Positions 15,209-24,193 of a stretch of DNA of 64,000 nt are shown here, piece after piece. The number at the start of each line of letters is the position of its first letter. Positions within the stretch are counted from its first letter, which is position 1. The stretch is from NCBI GenBank assembly GCA_946402735.1, contig CAMIXH010000001.1:442908-506907 (forward strand), in the 5' to 3' direction. The notes under the pieces are model-generated. The model saw only the letters and a list, made by a program, of their open reading frames with translations. It was not told the DNA's origin and made no database searches. The translations under genes and the position numbers were made by a program. The DNA is from an uncultured Mycoplasmatota bacterium (GTDB lineage Bacteria > Bacillota_I > Bacilli_A > RF39 > UBA660).

Positions 15209-15298
15209 AATACATCTCTCCTTTTTAATACTAAGATTATATAATATTTTACAAATGAAAACAAGACATTTACTGTCTTGTTTAAATATCGTATTTAA

Positions 15299-15538
15299 TT
15301 ACATTACGTTAAATATCACCATAATAAATACAACGCTTAAAACTACTATCATAGACATTAAACAATAGTCAGTAAATCTTATTCTTTTCTTCTTTTGAAT
15401 GATAGTCTCCTCTTCTTCGATTTCAGTTGTCTCAAGAATTGGTTCCATCTTAATTGTATTTATTAGTTCTTCCTGGCGTTTTAACTCTTCATCTATATCT
15501 ATAATTGCAGTTGTTTGATACATTGCTTCTTCTCTCAT
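15299..15538 (-). CDS. Small tail-anchored membrane protein
   Basis: A 79-residue protein of no recognised family. The first 50 residues are polar and acidic (DIDEELKRQEELINTIKMEP and ETTEIEEEETIIQ), probably helical. A KKKRIR segment and one C-terminal membrane helix (about 57-78, CLMSMIVVLSVVFIMVIF) follow, so the charged part probably faces the cytoplasm. GAGGAAG precedes the ATG. It is upstream of gltX on the same strand with a gap of about 90 bases, so it may be transcribed with it. The role is unknown. Confidence 0.68.
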   Translation of the reverse strand: MREEAMYQTTAIIDIDEELKRQEELINTIKMEPILETTEIEEEETIIQKKKRIRFTDYCLMSMIVVLSVVFIMVIFNVM

Positions 15539-15609
15539 ACGTTCACTTCCTCTGTCTATCGTATATATATAAATTATAACCTATTTCAATCAATAATACA
15601 AGTATTTTC

Positions 15610-15638
15610 TTGACTTATTAGGAATAATAAGGTATTAT
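15610..15638 (+). promoter_or_regulatory. Promoter of tRNA-Ser
   Basis: TTGACT (15610-15615), 17 bases, TATTAT (15633-15638). The expected start near 15645 is 8 bases before the mature tRNA. Confidence 0.82.
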
Positions 15639-15652
15639 TAATACGTGCCAAT

Positions 15653-15743
15653 GGAGACATACTCAAGAGGCTGAAGAGGCGCCCCTGCTAAGGGTGTAGA
15701 TCGGGAAACTGGTGCGAGAGTTCAAATCTCTCTGTCTCCGCCA
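15653..15743 (+). tRNA. tRNA-Ser (GCT anticodon)
   Basis: A 91-base class II tRNA. The acceptor stem is GGAGACA/TGTCTCC with discriminator G and encoded CCA. The anticodon GCT (15687-15689) sits in loop CTGCTAA on a CCC/GGG-based stem. The long variable arm (GATCGGGAAACTGGT region) is typical of serine tRNA, and the T-loop is TTCAAAT. It reads AGC and AGU codons. It has its own promoter and terminator. Confidence 0.96.
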
Positions 15744-15753
15744 TATGAAAAAT

Positions 15754-15772
15754 AACCACTTAATAAGTGGTT
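15754..15772. terminator. Terminator after tRNA-Ser
   Basis: AACCACTT/AAGTGGTT with an AAT loop and seven T on the plus strand. It also lies at the end of the convergent RdgB-type gene. Confidence 0.85.
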
Positions 15773-15775
15773 TTT

Positions 15776-16387
15776 TTATTGTTCTAATATCAATTTTGAT
15801 TGTTTTAAATAAACATCTTTATACCATTTAATAAATTGTTCAGAAGCTGATACATGATTATCATTTCTGTGACTTCTTTCATAATCATCCATTTCTGCTA
15901 ATGTTTTAGTAGAATTATTTGGTATAAAAACATACCATAAATTAGATTTTGCTTTTATTATATTACTACCTTTCTTTTCATAAGATATAGTTCCTTCACT
16001 ATATCCATAGAATCTATAGAAGTCTATTCCATCATAAAAAGTTAAACAATCCATAAATTTACTTTTTCTATTTTTAACATCTTTCATTGTTTCTAAAAGT
16101 GTATCTACATCATCAGCAATACCACTTCTTTTAACAAAAGCACCAGGATATCCAGGATTACCAGGATAATCTTCTATATAAAAACCAGAATCTGCTACAA
16201 AGCATGGTTTACCAACTAATTTGTAAGCATTTAATACTTTCTCTCTTGATATTACTTCTATATCATTAATATCTGGTTCTTCAAAATCATATAATTGAAA
16301 ATCAACCCCTACTCCTTCTTTTTCAAATAATTCTTTGATAGAAATATACTTTCCATGATTACCAGTTACATATACTATATTATCCAT
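15776..16387 (-). CDS. RdgB/HAM1-type dITP/XTP pyrophosphatase
   Basis: A 203-residue house-cleaning enzyme that hydrolyses non-canonical purine triphosphates to the monophosphate and PPi. Family motifs are VTGNHGKYISIKELF at the N terminus (substrate loop), FVADSGFYIEDYPGNPGYPG with the central acidic residue (Asp66 region), and FIPNNSTKTLAEM, which corresponds to the FxPxGxxxTxAEM motif. The C-terminal substrate motif is SHRNDNHVSASEQF, where most homologues have SHRxxAxxxL. This is a divergent version, so the substrate range may differ. GAGAGGG precedes the ATG. It is convergent with tRNA-Ser. Confidence 0.85.
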   Translation of the reverse strand: MDNIVYVTGNHGKYISIKELFEKEGVGVDFQLYDFEEPDINDIEVISREKVLNAYKLVGKPCFVADSGFYIEDYPGNPGYPGAFVKRSGIADDVDTLLETMKDVKNRKSKFMDCLTFYDGIDFYRFYGYSEGTISYEKKGSNIIKAKSNLWYVFIPNNSTKTLAEMDDYERSHRNDNHVSASEQFIKWYKDVYLKQSKLILEQ

Positions 16388-16444
16388 ATTTTTCCCTCTC
16401 TAACAATTAAATAATATCAAACAATGAGGAAATATATATGTCAC

Positions 16445-16921
16445 TTAATATTTTTCATCTAATTCTTTTATACTTTTTATTCTATTTATATAAAAATGTC
16501 TTATATCTTTTCTTTCTTCACAATAAGCTGCTACTCCCCATTCATTACCATATAATATTAAATCATATGGATGAATTACTCTTTTAGTTAATTCTTCTGT
16601 GTTCTTTGAATAGTATTCTATATAACACTTATTCTTATCTTTGATACCTTTATTAACTATATTTAGTATTTCTTTATCATTTACTTTTATTTCTTTTGGA
16701 ATAATAAATCTTTTAGGAATATTAATATTTTGATTTAATACATATCCTCCATATGGTCCCTTAATAGTATCAACATATATACCAGCTTTTTCAAGTTCAT
16801 CTTTATAAACTCTTACCATTCTAGGAGTAACTTCTAATTTTTCACTTAACTCTTTAATACTATACTTTTTACCACTACTTAAGTATTCAATCATTAAAAG
16901 AGCATTACTTAATTTAGACAT
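16445..16921 (-). CDS. HTH/WYL-domain transcriptional regulator, short form
   Basis: A 158-residue regulator. The N-terminal winged helix-turn-helix (about 1-58) contains YSIKELSEKLEVTPRMVRVY and GGYVL. A C-terminal half with WYL-like features follows (KCYIEYYSKN; HPYDLILYGNEWGVAAYC; then FYINRIKSI). WYL domains bind nucleic acids or other ligands and often regulate stress or defence genes. The usual central region and C-terminal extension (total about 300 residues) are missing, so this is a compact form. The ATG at 16921 is preferred because AGGGTGA precedes it; a GTG three codons upstream overlaps that site. It is divergent from tex. Confidence 0.78.
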   Translation of the reverse strand: MSKLSNALLMIEYLSSGKKYSIKELSEKLEVTPRMVRVYKDELEKAGIYVDTIKGPYGGYVLNQNINIPKRFIIPKEIKVNDKEILNIVNKGIKDKNKCYIEYYSKNTEELTKRVIHPYDLILYGNEWGVAAYCEERKDIRHFYINRIKSIKELDEKY

Positions 16922-16974
16922 ATTATTCACCCTTAAAAAATATTATATTTTATAAATTAATTTATGTAAATAAT

Positions 16975-17003
16975 TTGTTATACCAATAGAACTAAAATAT
17001 AAT
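16975..17003 (+). promoter_or_regulatory. Promoter of tex
   Basis: TTGTTA (16975-16980), 17 bases, TATAAT (16998-17003). The start codon at 17040 is preceded by CAAGGAG. Confidence 0.78.
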
Positions 17004-17039
17004 ATTTGATACAATTAATAAGTATGCAAGGAGATAAAT

Positions 17040-19184
17040 ATGAATGAAGATATAATTAAAAGAATAAGTGAAGAATTAAGTGTTAAAAATACACAAATAC
17101 AAAGTGTTCTTGATCTATTAAAAGATGGTAATACTATTCCATTTATAGCAAGATATAGAAAAGAAGTTACAGGTGCTTTAGATGAAGAACAAATAAGACA
17201 TATTAATGAATATTATGAATATGAAGTTAATCTATTAAAAAGAAAAGAAGATGTTATTAGATTAATAGATGAAAAAGGATTGCTTACTCCTGAAATAGAA
17301 AATAATATTAAAGCTGCTAAGAAGTTAGTAGAAGTTGAAGATATATATGCTCCATTTAAAGAAAAGAAGAAAACTAAAGCTACTGAAGCTATTAAAAATG
17401 GTCTTGAACCACTAGCTAAAATAATAATGAGTTTTCCAGATAGCTTTAATGAAGAAAGTGTTAAAAAATTCTTAAATGAAAATGTTAAAACAGTTGAAGA
17501 TGCACTACAAGGTGCTAAATATATTATTGCTGAATGGATTAGTGATAATGCATATTATAGAAAATGGATTAGAAGTTACTTCTGGAGAGTTGGAATAATT
17601 ACTTCTAAAGTAAAGAAAACTAATCCTGATACTAATAAAGTATATGAAATGTATTATGATTTTAGTGAAGCAGTTAAATATATTAAACCTCATAGAGTAC
17701 TAGCTATTAATAGAGGTGAAAATGAAAAAGTATTAACTGTAAGTATAGAAGTAAACACTGATGAAATACAATCATATTTAGAATCTAAAATAATTAAGAA
17801 AGATAGTCCAGTTAAAGAATATGTAGTTGAATCTATAAAAGATGCTTATAAAAGATTAATTGGTCCTTCTATTGAACGTGAAGTTAGAAGTGAATTAACT
17901 GAAAAAAGTGAAGATCAATCAATAGAAGTATTTAAAGAGAACTTAGAAAACTTATTACTTGTAGCTCCTATGAAAGAAAAAACAGTTCTTGGATTTGACC
18001 CAGCTTTTAGAACAGGATGCAAGCTTGCTGTAGTAGATCCTACTTCTAAAGTATTAAATATATCTGTTATATATCCACATGAGCCACAAAATGAATGGGA
18101 AAAATCAAAAGAAACTTTAAAAGATTTAATTAATAAATATCATATTGATATTGTATCTATTGGAAATGGTACTGCTTCTCGTGAAAGTGAAAAACTAGTA
18201 AGTGAAACTCTAAAAGAAGTGAATGGTTGTAAATATGCAATTGTATCTGAAGCTGGTGCTAGTGTATATAGTGCTTCCCCACTTGCTATTAGTGAATTTC
18301 CAGATTTAACTGTTGAAAAAAGAAGTGCTGTATCTATTGCTAGACGTCTTCAAGACCCATTAAATGAACTTGTTAAAATAGATCCAAAAAGTATTGGTGT
18401 TGGTGAATATCAACATGATGTATCTCAAAAGAAATTAAGTGAGTCATTAGACTTCACAGTATCTAAATGTGTTAATAATGTCGGTGTTAATATTAATACT
18501 GCTTCCCCTTCTATACTTAAATATATATCTGGTTTAACTAAGAGTGCTATTGATAAAATTATTAAGTATAGAGAAGAAAACGGAAAGATTAAATCAAGAG
18601 AAGAATTAAAAAAGAAAAAATTATTAAATGATAAAGTATATGAACAATCAATAGGATTTATGAGAGTAATTGATGGAGATAATCCATTAGATAAAACAAA
18701 TATACATACTGAAAGTTATGATAAAACATTAAAACTACTTAAACATATTAATATGACTACTAATGATTTAGGCTCTAAAGAATTAACTCAAGCTTTAAAA
18801 TCATTAGATACTAACATTGTTGCTAAAGAATTAGATATAGATTTATATACATTAAATGATATTATTGATTCATTAGAAAGACCAAATAGAGACTTTAGAG
18901 ATGATTATGAAATGCCACTTCTAAAAAGTGATATTCTAACAATAGATAACTTAACAATTGGTATGAAATTAGAAGGTACTGTTAGAAATGTTGTAGACTT
19001 TGGAGCTTTCATTGATATAGGTCTTCATGGTGATGGTTTAGTACATATATCAAAAATAACTAATAAATATATTAAACATCCAAGTGAAGTATTAAGCGTT
19101 GGACAAATAGTTACTTGTTATGTAATAGATATTAATAAAGAAAAAGAGAAAGTTTCCCTTTCTCTAATTGATCCAAACAATTAA
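17040..19184 (+). CDS. tex: Tex-type S1 RNA-binding transcription accessory protein
   Basis: A 714-residue cytoplasmic nucleic-acid-binding protein that influences transcription, as in Bordetella and Pseudomonas Tex. Domain order: N-terminal helical region (IPFIARYRKEVTGALDEEQI, about 34-53), YqgF/RNase H-like domain (about 318-450; VLGFDPAFRTGCKLAVVD), helix-hairpin-helix pairs (about 480-560; VGVNINTASPSILKYISGLT), and a C-terminal S1 domain (about 640-712; GTVRNVVDFGAFIDIGLHGD). Length and order match the family. It has its own promoter and a bidirectional terminator. Confidence 0.96.
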   Translation: MNEDIIKRISEELSVKNTQIQSVLDLLKDGNTIPFIARYRKEVTGALDEEQIRHINEYYEYEVNLLKRKEDVIRLIDEKGLLTPEIENNIKAAKKLVEVEDIYAPFKEKKKTKATEAIKNGLEPLAKIIMSFPDSFNEESVKKFLNENVKTVEDALQGAKYIIAEWISDNAYYRKWIRSYFWRVGIITSKVKKTNPDTNKVYEMYYDFSEAVKYIKPHRVLAINRGENEKVLTVSIEVNTDEIQSYLESKIIKKDSPVKEYVVESIKDAYKRLIGPSIEREVRSELTEKSEDQSIEVFKENLENLLLVAPMKEKTVLGFDPAFRTGCKLAVVDPTSKVLNISVIYPHEPQNEWEKSKETLKDLINKYHIDIVSIGNGTASRESEKLVSETLKEVNGCKYAIVSEAGASVYSASPLAISEFPDLTVEKRSAVSIARRLQDPLNELVKIDPKSIGVGEYQHDVSQKKLSESLDFTVSKCVNNVGVNINTASPSILKYISGLTKSAIDKIIKYREENGKIKSREELKKKKLLNDKVYEQSIGFMRVIDGDNPLDKTNIHTESYDKTLKLLKHINMTTNDLGSKELTQALKSLDTNIVAKELDIDLYTLNDIIDSLERPNRDFRDDYEMPLLKSDILTIDNLTIGMKLEGTVRNVVDFGAFIDIGLHGDGLVHISKITNKYIKHPSEVLSVGQIVTCYVIDINKEKEKVSLSLIDPNN

Positions 19185-19207
19185 AAAGTGCTTATTAAGC
19201 ACTTTTT
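19183..19207. terminator. Bidirectional terminator between tex and the TMEM43 gene
   Basis: AAAAAGTGCTT/AAGCACTTTTT with an ATT loop and T-rich flanks on both strands. The tex stop codon overlaps the stem. Confidence 0.88.
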
Positions 19208-20302
19208 TTATTCTTGTGTTGTAGCTATTGGAGTAGATGCAACTTTATTTTTTTTCTTCTTAATTAAGATAAATACTAAAGCACCAACTACTACAAGTAA
19301 TGCTATACCAATTAATGGTCTAAATCTTATCCAAGCTATTGCAATTACAACTAGTGATATAGCAAGACCTACTATTAATCCAACTAGTCCAACTGCCATA
19401 TCAACTATTCCACCTAAAATTGGTACAAAGTTAGCAAGAGTTGAAAGTGGTTTAAATAATGTAGCAACACCTACAATACATAATAAGATACCAGCAAATC
19501 TTAATGCCCATTTAATGATCTTATTTTCTTGAATAATAGAATTAATCATATCACTTCCAGTATGAATACCATCTTCTATTCTGTTATGAGTTTTTCCTAC
19601 TTTAGAAACAAAATCACTAAAAGTGTTTCCTGTTTGAACAGCTAAAATACTAATATCTGTAGAGTTATTATAACTAATAATAATTCTTACATCACCCACA
19701 TTTGGATTATCATAGTTTTCGCTATTAGTAATATAATTACCAGCAGTGTGATATCCAATAGCAGTTAATTTTTCAGCAGCATAATCAGTAAATACTCCAT
19801 TAGTACTTAACATTTGTACTTGATCAAAACTTAGTTTGAATGCACCTACTGTTACATTAGCTGAGAATGTTGCTTTATCTTCATATGGTTTTGTTTTTGG
19901 ATTATCATGTCCACTTTGATTAAATGAACTAGAATCAATAATAGAATCACTCCACTCTTTAGTATAAGAGTATGTCTTAGTTCCATCATTGTCCTCTTCT
20001 TTTTCAACCCATTGATAAAGTTCAACTGTTCTAGTCATTTTTGGTGTTACTAATGATACACCAAATTCATTATCAGTAAGTGTTTCTTCATTTACTAGTC
20101 TTCCATGAGTTGCAACTAGTTTTCCTTCGTTAGCAGCATCTACTGAATCACTTGTTATATCAATTACAGTTTTCATCATTTCATCAGTAGTTTTAATATT
20201 TCTAACGTTATTTCCTTCATTCCACCATAGAAGAATAACACCTATGATGATTGCTACTATACCACCTAAAATTCCCTTAAAAGAATCTCCTATTTTTTTC
20301 AT
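19208..20302 (-). CDS. TMEM43-family membrane protein
   Basis: A 364-residue membrane protein related to TMEM43 (LUMA). It has an N-terminal helix (about 8-30, ILGGIVAIIIGVILLWWNEG), a large extracytoplasmic domain (about 35-270) containing YQWVEKEED and VTVGAFKLSFDQ, then three or four C-terminal helices (about 271-350) and a basic tail. Bacterial members are widespread but their function is unknown. The chosen ATG (20302) has an AAAGGAAAG site. An ATG 17 codons upstream would add a hydrophobic stretch with a poor site and is less likely. It is convergent with tex. Confidence 0.85.
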   Translation of the reverse strand: MKKIGDSFKGILGGIVAIIIGVILLWWNEGNNVRNIKTTDEMMKTVIDITSDSVDAANEGKLVATHGRLVNEETLTDNEFGVSLVTPKMTRTVELYQWVEKEEDNDGTKTYSYTKEWSDSIIDSSSFNQSGHDNPKTKPYEDKATFSANVTVGAFKLSFDQVQMLSTNGVFTDYAAEKLTAIGYHTAGNYITNSENYDNPNVGDVRIIISYNNSTDISILAVQTGNTFSDFVSKVGKTHNRIEDGIHTGSDMINSIIQENKIIKWALRFAGILLCIVGVATLFKPLSTLANFVPILGGIVDMAVGLVGLIVGLAISLVVIAIAWIRFRPLIGIALLVVVGALVFILIKKKKNKVASTPIATTQE

Positions 20303-20355
20303 TTTCTCTTTCCTTTCTTTAATAATTATAAAATATAAAATTATTTTTTTCAAAT

Positions 20356-20385
20356 AAAAAAATCTGATTATTTATCAGATTTTTT
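20356..20385 (-). terminator. Terminator of the greA-tig region
   Basis: AAAAAAATCTGAT/ATCAGATTTTTT. The tig stop codon sits at the edge of the loop, so the last codons (KKSDK) form one arm on the minus strand. Confidence 0.88.
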
Positions 20386-21672
20386 AGTAGTCTTTTTAGT
20401 TGTTTTCTTTTCTGTAGTTTTTTCTTCTTCTCCAGTAACAACTTTCATTGCTTTTCTCATAAGTAAATCATATTTGAATAGATTAGTATCTCCGATTTCT
20501 TTTACGAAGTCTTCTTTCTTCATTCCATAATTCTTAGCTGCATCTTCTAATCCTTTTTCAAGTTCTTCATCACTTACTTCTAATTTTTCTTTTTCAACAA
20601 TAGCATCCATCATTAATCTGTAACCTATTCTCTTGTTTGCTTCTGGAGCTAATGTTTTCTTGAAATCATCCATTGAAGTATTTGCGAATTTTAAATAATC
20701 ATTAATATTTAATCCTTGATATTGTAATTTTTCACTAAATTCTCTAGTTAATCTATTAACTTCATCATTAGTCATCTCTTCAGGAATTTCAAATGTAGAT
20801 GATTCAACTACTTTATCTAAACATTTAAATAAGTATTGGTCTTCTAATTCTTTTTCTTTTTCAGTTTCAATTCCTTCTTTAATATAATCTCTTAATTCTT
20901 TTTCACTTGTTACACCTTCGATATTTAAATCTTCAAAGAATTCTTTATTATATTCAGGCATAACTCTTTGTTTAACTTCTTTAATTTCTACTTTAAATAC
21001 AACTGGTTGTCCTTTTAATTCTTCACTATGATAATTTTCTGGGAATGTAACATTAACATCCTTTTTATCACCTTTGTGAAGTCCAACTAATGCTTCCTCA
21101 AATCCAGGAATAAATGTATTAGAACCAAGTTCTAAACTATAATCTGTTCCTTTTCCACCTTTGAAAGCAACACCATCTTTAAATCCTTCAAAATCGATAA
21201 CAGCAATCATACCATTTTCTAATGCTGTTTTTTCATCTAAAGTTCTAACTTCAGCATATTGTTCTCTAATATGACCAAGTTCATGATCAATTTCTTCTTC
21301 TTTTACTTCAGGTTTTTCTCTCTTAACACCTAAATTTTTATATTTACCTATTTTAACTTCTGGACTTGATACTAAAGTAAATTCAACTTCTACTTCATGC
21401 TCAGTAATGTTTTTAATATCTATACTTGGAGTAGCAGCAGGAGTAATAGTTTCAGGATCACTAAGTAATTTAGCATATAACTTATCTACAGCTAAATCCA
21501 TAGCATCCATATATAATGATTCTACACCTGTTTTCTTTGTGTATACTTCATATGGAACTAGTCCTTTTCTAAAACCATCCATCTTAATGTCTTTTTTCTT
21601 TTTATTAAAAGATTCTTTAAGACAATCTTCCCATTCTTTTCCCGCTAATTTTAAACTATAACTCTTTTTCAT
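20368..21672 (-). CDS. tig: Trigger factor
   Basis: Ribosome-associated chaperone and peptidyl-prolyl isomerase that meets nascent chains at the exit tunnel. It has 434 residues, the usual length. The N-terminal ribosome-binding domain has the signature KMDGFRKGLVPYEVYTKK (about 31-48). An FKBP-type domain follows (about 150-235; GMIAVIDFEGF, then LGSNTFIPGFEEALVGLHKG), and then the helical C-terminal arms. A Lys-rich tail (TTEKKTTKKTTKK) ends the protein. GGAGG precedes the ATG. It follows greA closely in the same transcription direction and ends in a stop-in-terminator structure. Confidence 0.97.
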   Translation of the reverse strand: MKKSYSLKLAGKEWEDCLKESFNKKKKDIKMDGFRKGLVPYEVYTKKTGVESLYMDAMDLAVDKLYAKLLSDPETITPAATPSIDIKNITEHEVEVEFTLVSSPEVKIGKYKNLGVKREKPEVKEEEIDHELGHIREQYAEVRTLDEKTALENGMIAVIDFEGFKDGVAFKGGKGTDYSLELGSNTFIPGFEEALVGLHKGDKKDVNVTFPENYHSEELKGQPVVFKVEIKEVKQRVMPEYNKEFFEDLNIEGVTSEKELRDYIKEGIETEKEKELEDQYLFKCLDKVVESSTFEIPEEMTNDEVNRLTREFSEKLQYQGLNINDYLKFANTSMDDFKKTLAPEANKRIGYRLMMDAIVEKEKLEVSDEELEKGLEDAAKNYGMKKEDFVKEIGDTNLFKYDLLMRKAMKVVTGEEEKTTEKKTTKKTTKKSDK

Positions 21673-21693
21673 TTAACCTCCTACATTATAAAA

Positions 21694-22164
21694 TTAAGCA
21701 ATAGCTACGATTTTAACAGAATAAACTCCGTTTGGTGATGATACTTCTACAACATCTCCAACTTTCTTACCCATAATTGCTGCTGCAATTGGACTTTCAT
21801 TAGAGATTTTATTATCATCTGGATCAGCCTCTTGGCTTCCAACTATTTTATAACTTTCAATATCTTCATCATCTTCATATTGAAGTTCAACTTGACTACC
21901 AATACTTACCTTTCCATTGCTTTCTTTTTCATCTATAACTGTTGCGTGCTCTAAAGAATATTCTATTTCCATTATTCTTTTTTCTAAATTAGCTTGATCT
22001 TCTCTTGCTTGATCATATTCAGAATTTTCAGATAAGTCACCTAAGGCTCTAGCTTCTTTTAAAGTTTGAGTTACTTCTGCTCTCTTTTCTGTCTTTAAAT
22101 AATGTAATTCATTTTCTAATTCTAAATAGCCTTCGCTAGTCAAAAATATTTCTTTCTTTTTCAT
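21694..22164 (-). CDS. greA: Transcription elongation factor GreA
   Basis: Rescues backtracked RNA polymerase by stimulating cleavage of the 3' transcript end. It has 156 residues. The N-terminal coiled coil inserts into the secondary channel; its tip acidic residues are in ARALGDLSENSEYDQAREDQ (about 40-59). The C-terminal FKBP-like domain ends with MGKKVGDVVEVSSPNG. An AGAGGTGG site lies before the ATG. It lies downstream of the trhP2 gene, as in Bacillus, but the udk gene found between them there is missing. Confidence 0.97.
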   Translation of the reverse strand: MKKKEIFLTSEGYLELENELHYLKTEKRAEVTQTLKEARALGDLSENSEYDQAREDQANLEKRIMEIEYSLEHATVIDEKESNGKVSIGSQVELQYEDDEDIESYKIVGSQEADPDDNKISNESPIAAAIMGKKVGDVVEVSSPNGVYSVKIVAIA

Positions 22165-22220
22165 AAGTTAGCCACCTCTTTCTTGCTACCAAAAAATGAT
22201 ACTATAAAATGTATTTTTTG

Positions 22221-23396
22221 TCAAGATATTTTAACCCTTATAATATCGCCTGTATTTACCTCAAATGGCATATTAATTTTTAATTTTTCTTGTGGATGAG
22301 ATGCAGAGTCTACTTTCATATCATCTTCACCAATAATGTATTCAACTTTTAATGATTGAACACTAGTAGATGGACCAAACACCTCTACTTCATCACCAAT
22401 ATAAAACTTATTTCTTTGTTCAATAGTAGCTTCATTATTCTTTTTATCATAAGAAACAACTACTGCTAGGAAGTCTTGATTTGATACTTCTTGTCTTCCA
22501 CTATAATATTGTCCTTCAAGTCCAGGAATACTATCATAGAATTGTGGAGTATTTTCTCTATTAGAAACTCTATTTAATACTTTTCTATAGTAATCAATAG
22601 TTTCTTCATCAAGAGTTCCATCTATCTTCTTATCCATAATAGTTCTATATGCATTACATACAGTAGCTATATAATATAGACTCTTCATTCTACCTTCTAT
22701 TTTAAATGATTCTACTCCAAGATCCATCATATCAGATATATAATCTATCATATTCAAATCTTTTGATGAGAATGCATATTCATATGGAGTATTGTTATCG
22801 AAATTAAATCTACATACTTGTGAGCATCCACCTCTATTAGAATCTCTTAGTGTTACATAATTACTCATAACACATCTTCCACTATAACTAGTACACATAG
22901 CTCCATGTATAAATACTTCAAGTTCTGTATCTATATTTTCTTTTATAAACTTAATATCTTCTCTTGAACATTCACGAGCAAGTACTACTCTATAAGCACC
23001 AAGTGATTTATAAAATTTAATACTTTCTAAGTTAGTAATTGACTTTTGAGTAGATACATAAAACTTAGTTTTAATTTTAAGACGTTTAATAGCTTCAATT
23101 ACAGCAAAATCACTTACTATATATGAATCAATTCCAATATCATCTAATGCCTTTAAATAGTCATCTAATTCACTTAAATCTTCATTATGGAATATCATAT
23201 TAACAGTAACATATACTTTTCTTCCTTTTGAATGAGCATACTTGGTAGCTTTTCTAATATCATCTAAAGTAAAATTAATAGCATTAGCTCTTAAATTAAA
23301 CTTCTCTCCTCCAAAGTATACTGCATCAGCACCATAATCAATAGCTACTTTAAATCTATCAAAATCTCCAGCAGGTAATAATAATTCATATTTCAT
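22221..23396 (-). CDS. trhP2: U32-family tRNA hydroxylation protein (TrhP2-like)
   Basis: A member of the peptidase U32 family with 391 residues. In Bacillus the yrrN/yrrO pair (trhP1/trhP2) makes 5-hydroxyuridine at tRNA position 34, which TrmR then methylates. The TIM-barrel part begins ELLLPAGDFDRFKVAIDYGA. The cysteine signature is complete: EVFIHGAMCTSYSGRC, then GGCSQVCRF, giving four Cys that probably hold an iron-sulfur cluster. A C-terminal beta-barrel follows. The start overlaps the stop of the upstream U32-like gene by 4 bases (ATGA). The flanking trmR gene supports the tRNA role. Confidence 0.88.
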   Translation of the reverse strand: MKYELLLPAGDFDRFKVAIDYGADAVYFGGEKFNLRANAINFTLDDIRKATKYAHSKGRKVYVTVNMIFHNEDLSELDDYLKALDDIGIDSYIVSDFAVIEAIKRLKIKTKFYVSTQKSITNLESIKFYKSLGAYRVVLARECSREDIKFIKENIDTELEVFIHGAMCTSYSGRCVMSNYVTLRDSNRGGCSQVCRFNFDNNTPYEYAFSSKDLNMIDYISDMMDLGVESFKIEGRMKSLYYIATVCNAYRTIMDKKIDGTLDEETIDYYRKVLNRVSNRENTPQFYDSIPGLEGQYYSGRQEVSNQDFLAVVVSYDKKNNEATIEQRNKFYIGDEVEVFGPSTSVQSLKVEYIIGEDDMKVDSASHPQEKLKINMPFEVNTGDIIRVKIS

Positions 23397-24193
23397 TTTA
23401 AATCACCTACCTTATATTTAATATCATGTTCTAAGAAATAATAATCTGCATCTATTAAATCACATAGATTTTCTTTATTATAGTTTTCAATAATTACTTT
23501 AGTAGTATCTTCATCTATATCAGTTAAATCAATAATTAGATTTAACTCTTTTATATCATTAATATATTTAGAAGCACAGAATATCTTATTAAATCTTACT
23601 ATACTTCCATCACTTTCTTCTTTGATTTCTAATACTTTAAGAGATACTTTTTCTTTTAATTCATAATGATTAGTATCATCTAAATTATAATATTTATTAT
23701 AATTTGTTACTAAGTTTCTTCTTGAATACATAATAGAATTTTTAGCTATATAATGATAAAACATATTAGATTCACACTTATTAATTATTTCTTTTAATTC
23801 ATAATGAGTTAAATCATTATTAATAACTACATTCTTTATATTTAAACTGCTCAAAAAATTAATGGCTTTATAATTAGATAAAATATGATTTTCATATAAT
23901 ACTAATCTATCTTTATCAATTATATTAACTAGTCCTATATCTTCTACTATGAATTTAATATTTTTATTAAACTTAGGATATATCTTTTCAAAATCATATA
24001 TTTTCATATGTAAGAATTTATTCATCATTACATATATTTCATAAGTATTAGATAATTCATTTATTTCATCAACATCAAAGTAAACATTATATCCAATTGA
24101 ATAATGTTTTAAAGGCAAAATAAAAGATTTAAAGTTACTATATAACTCTAATTCTTTTTTATTTGGAATTATTAAATATTTTTCTTTTTGCAT
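23393..24193 (-). CDS. Degenerate U32-like protein (TrhP1 position)
   Basis: A 266-residue protein in the place of trhP1 (yrrN) in the Bacillus operon. It is strongly diverged. The sequence is compatible with a TIM-barrel (alternating IKFIVEDIGLVN, VLYENHILSNYKAINFL, IKNVVINNDLTHYELKEIIN), but the four-cysteine signature is absent. Only scattered Cys remain (NKCESN, IFCASK, NLCDLI). It may be a non-catalytic partner of the TrhP2-like protein. Its ATG lies inside the end of trmR (22-base overlap) and its stop overlaps the next start, so translation is tightly coupled. The assignment rests mainly on gene order. Confidence 0.6.
   Translation of the reverse strand: MQKEKYLIIPNKKELELYSNFKSFILPLKHYSIGYNVYFDVDEINELSNTYEIYVMMNKFLHMKIYDFEKIYPKFNKNIKFIVEDIGLVNIIDKDRLVLYENHILSNYKAINFLSSLNIKNVVINNDLTHYELKEIINKCESNMFYHYIAKNSIMYSRRNLVTNYNKYYNLDDTNHYELKEKVSLKVLEIKEESDGSIVRFNKIFCASKYINDIKELNLIIDLTDIDEDTTKVIIENYNKENLCDLIDADYYFLEHDIKYKVGDLK

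Noticed and set aside
15209-15298. T-box before gltX
   Set aside because: The gap is about 90 bases and shows no AGAGAG, specifier or GGTACC-like T-box sequence.
19188-19532. Long plus-strand frame opposite the TMEM43 gene
   Set aside because: It is the antisense of a well-supported membrane-protein gene, lacks a ribosome binding site and has unnatural composition.
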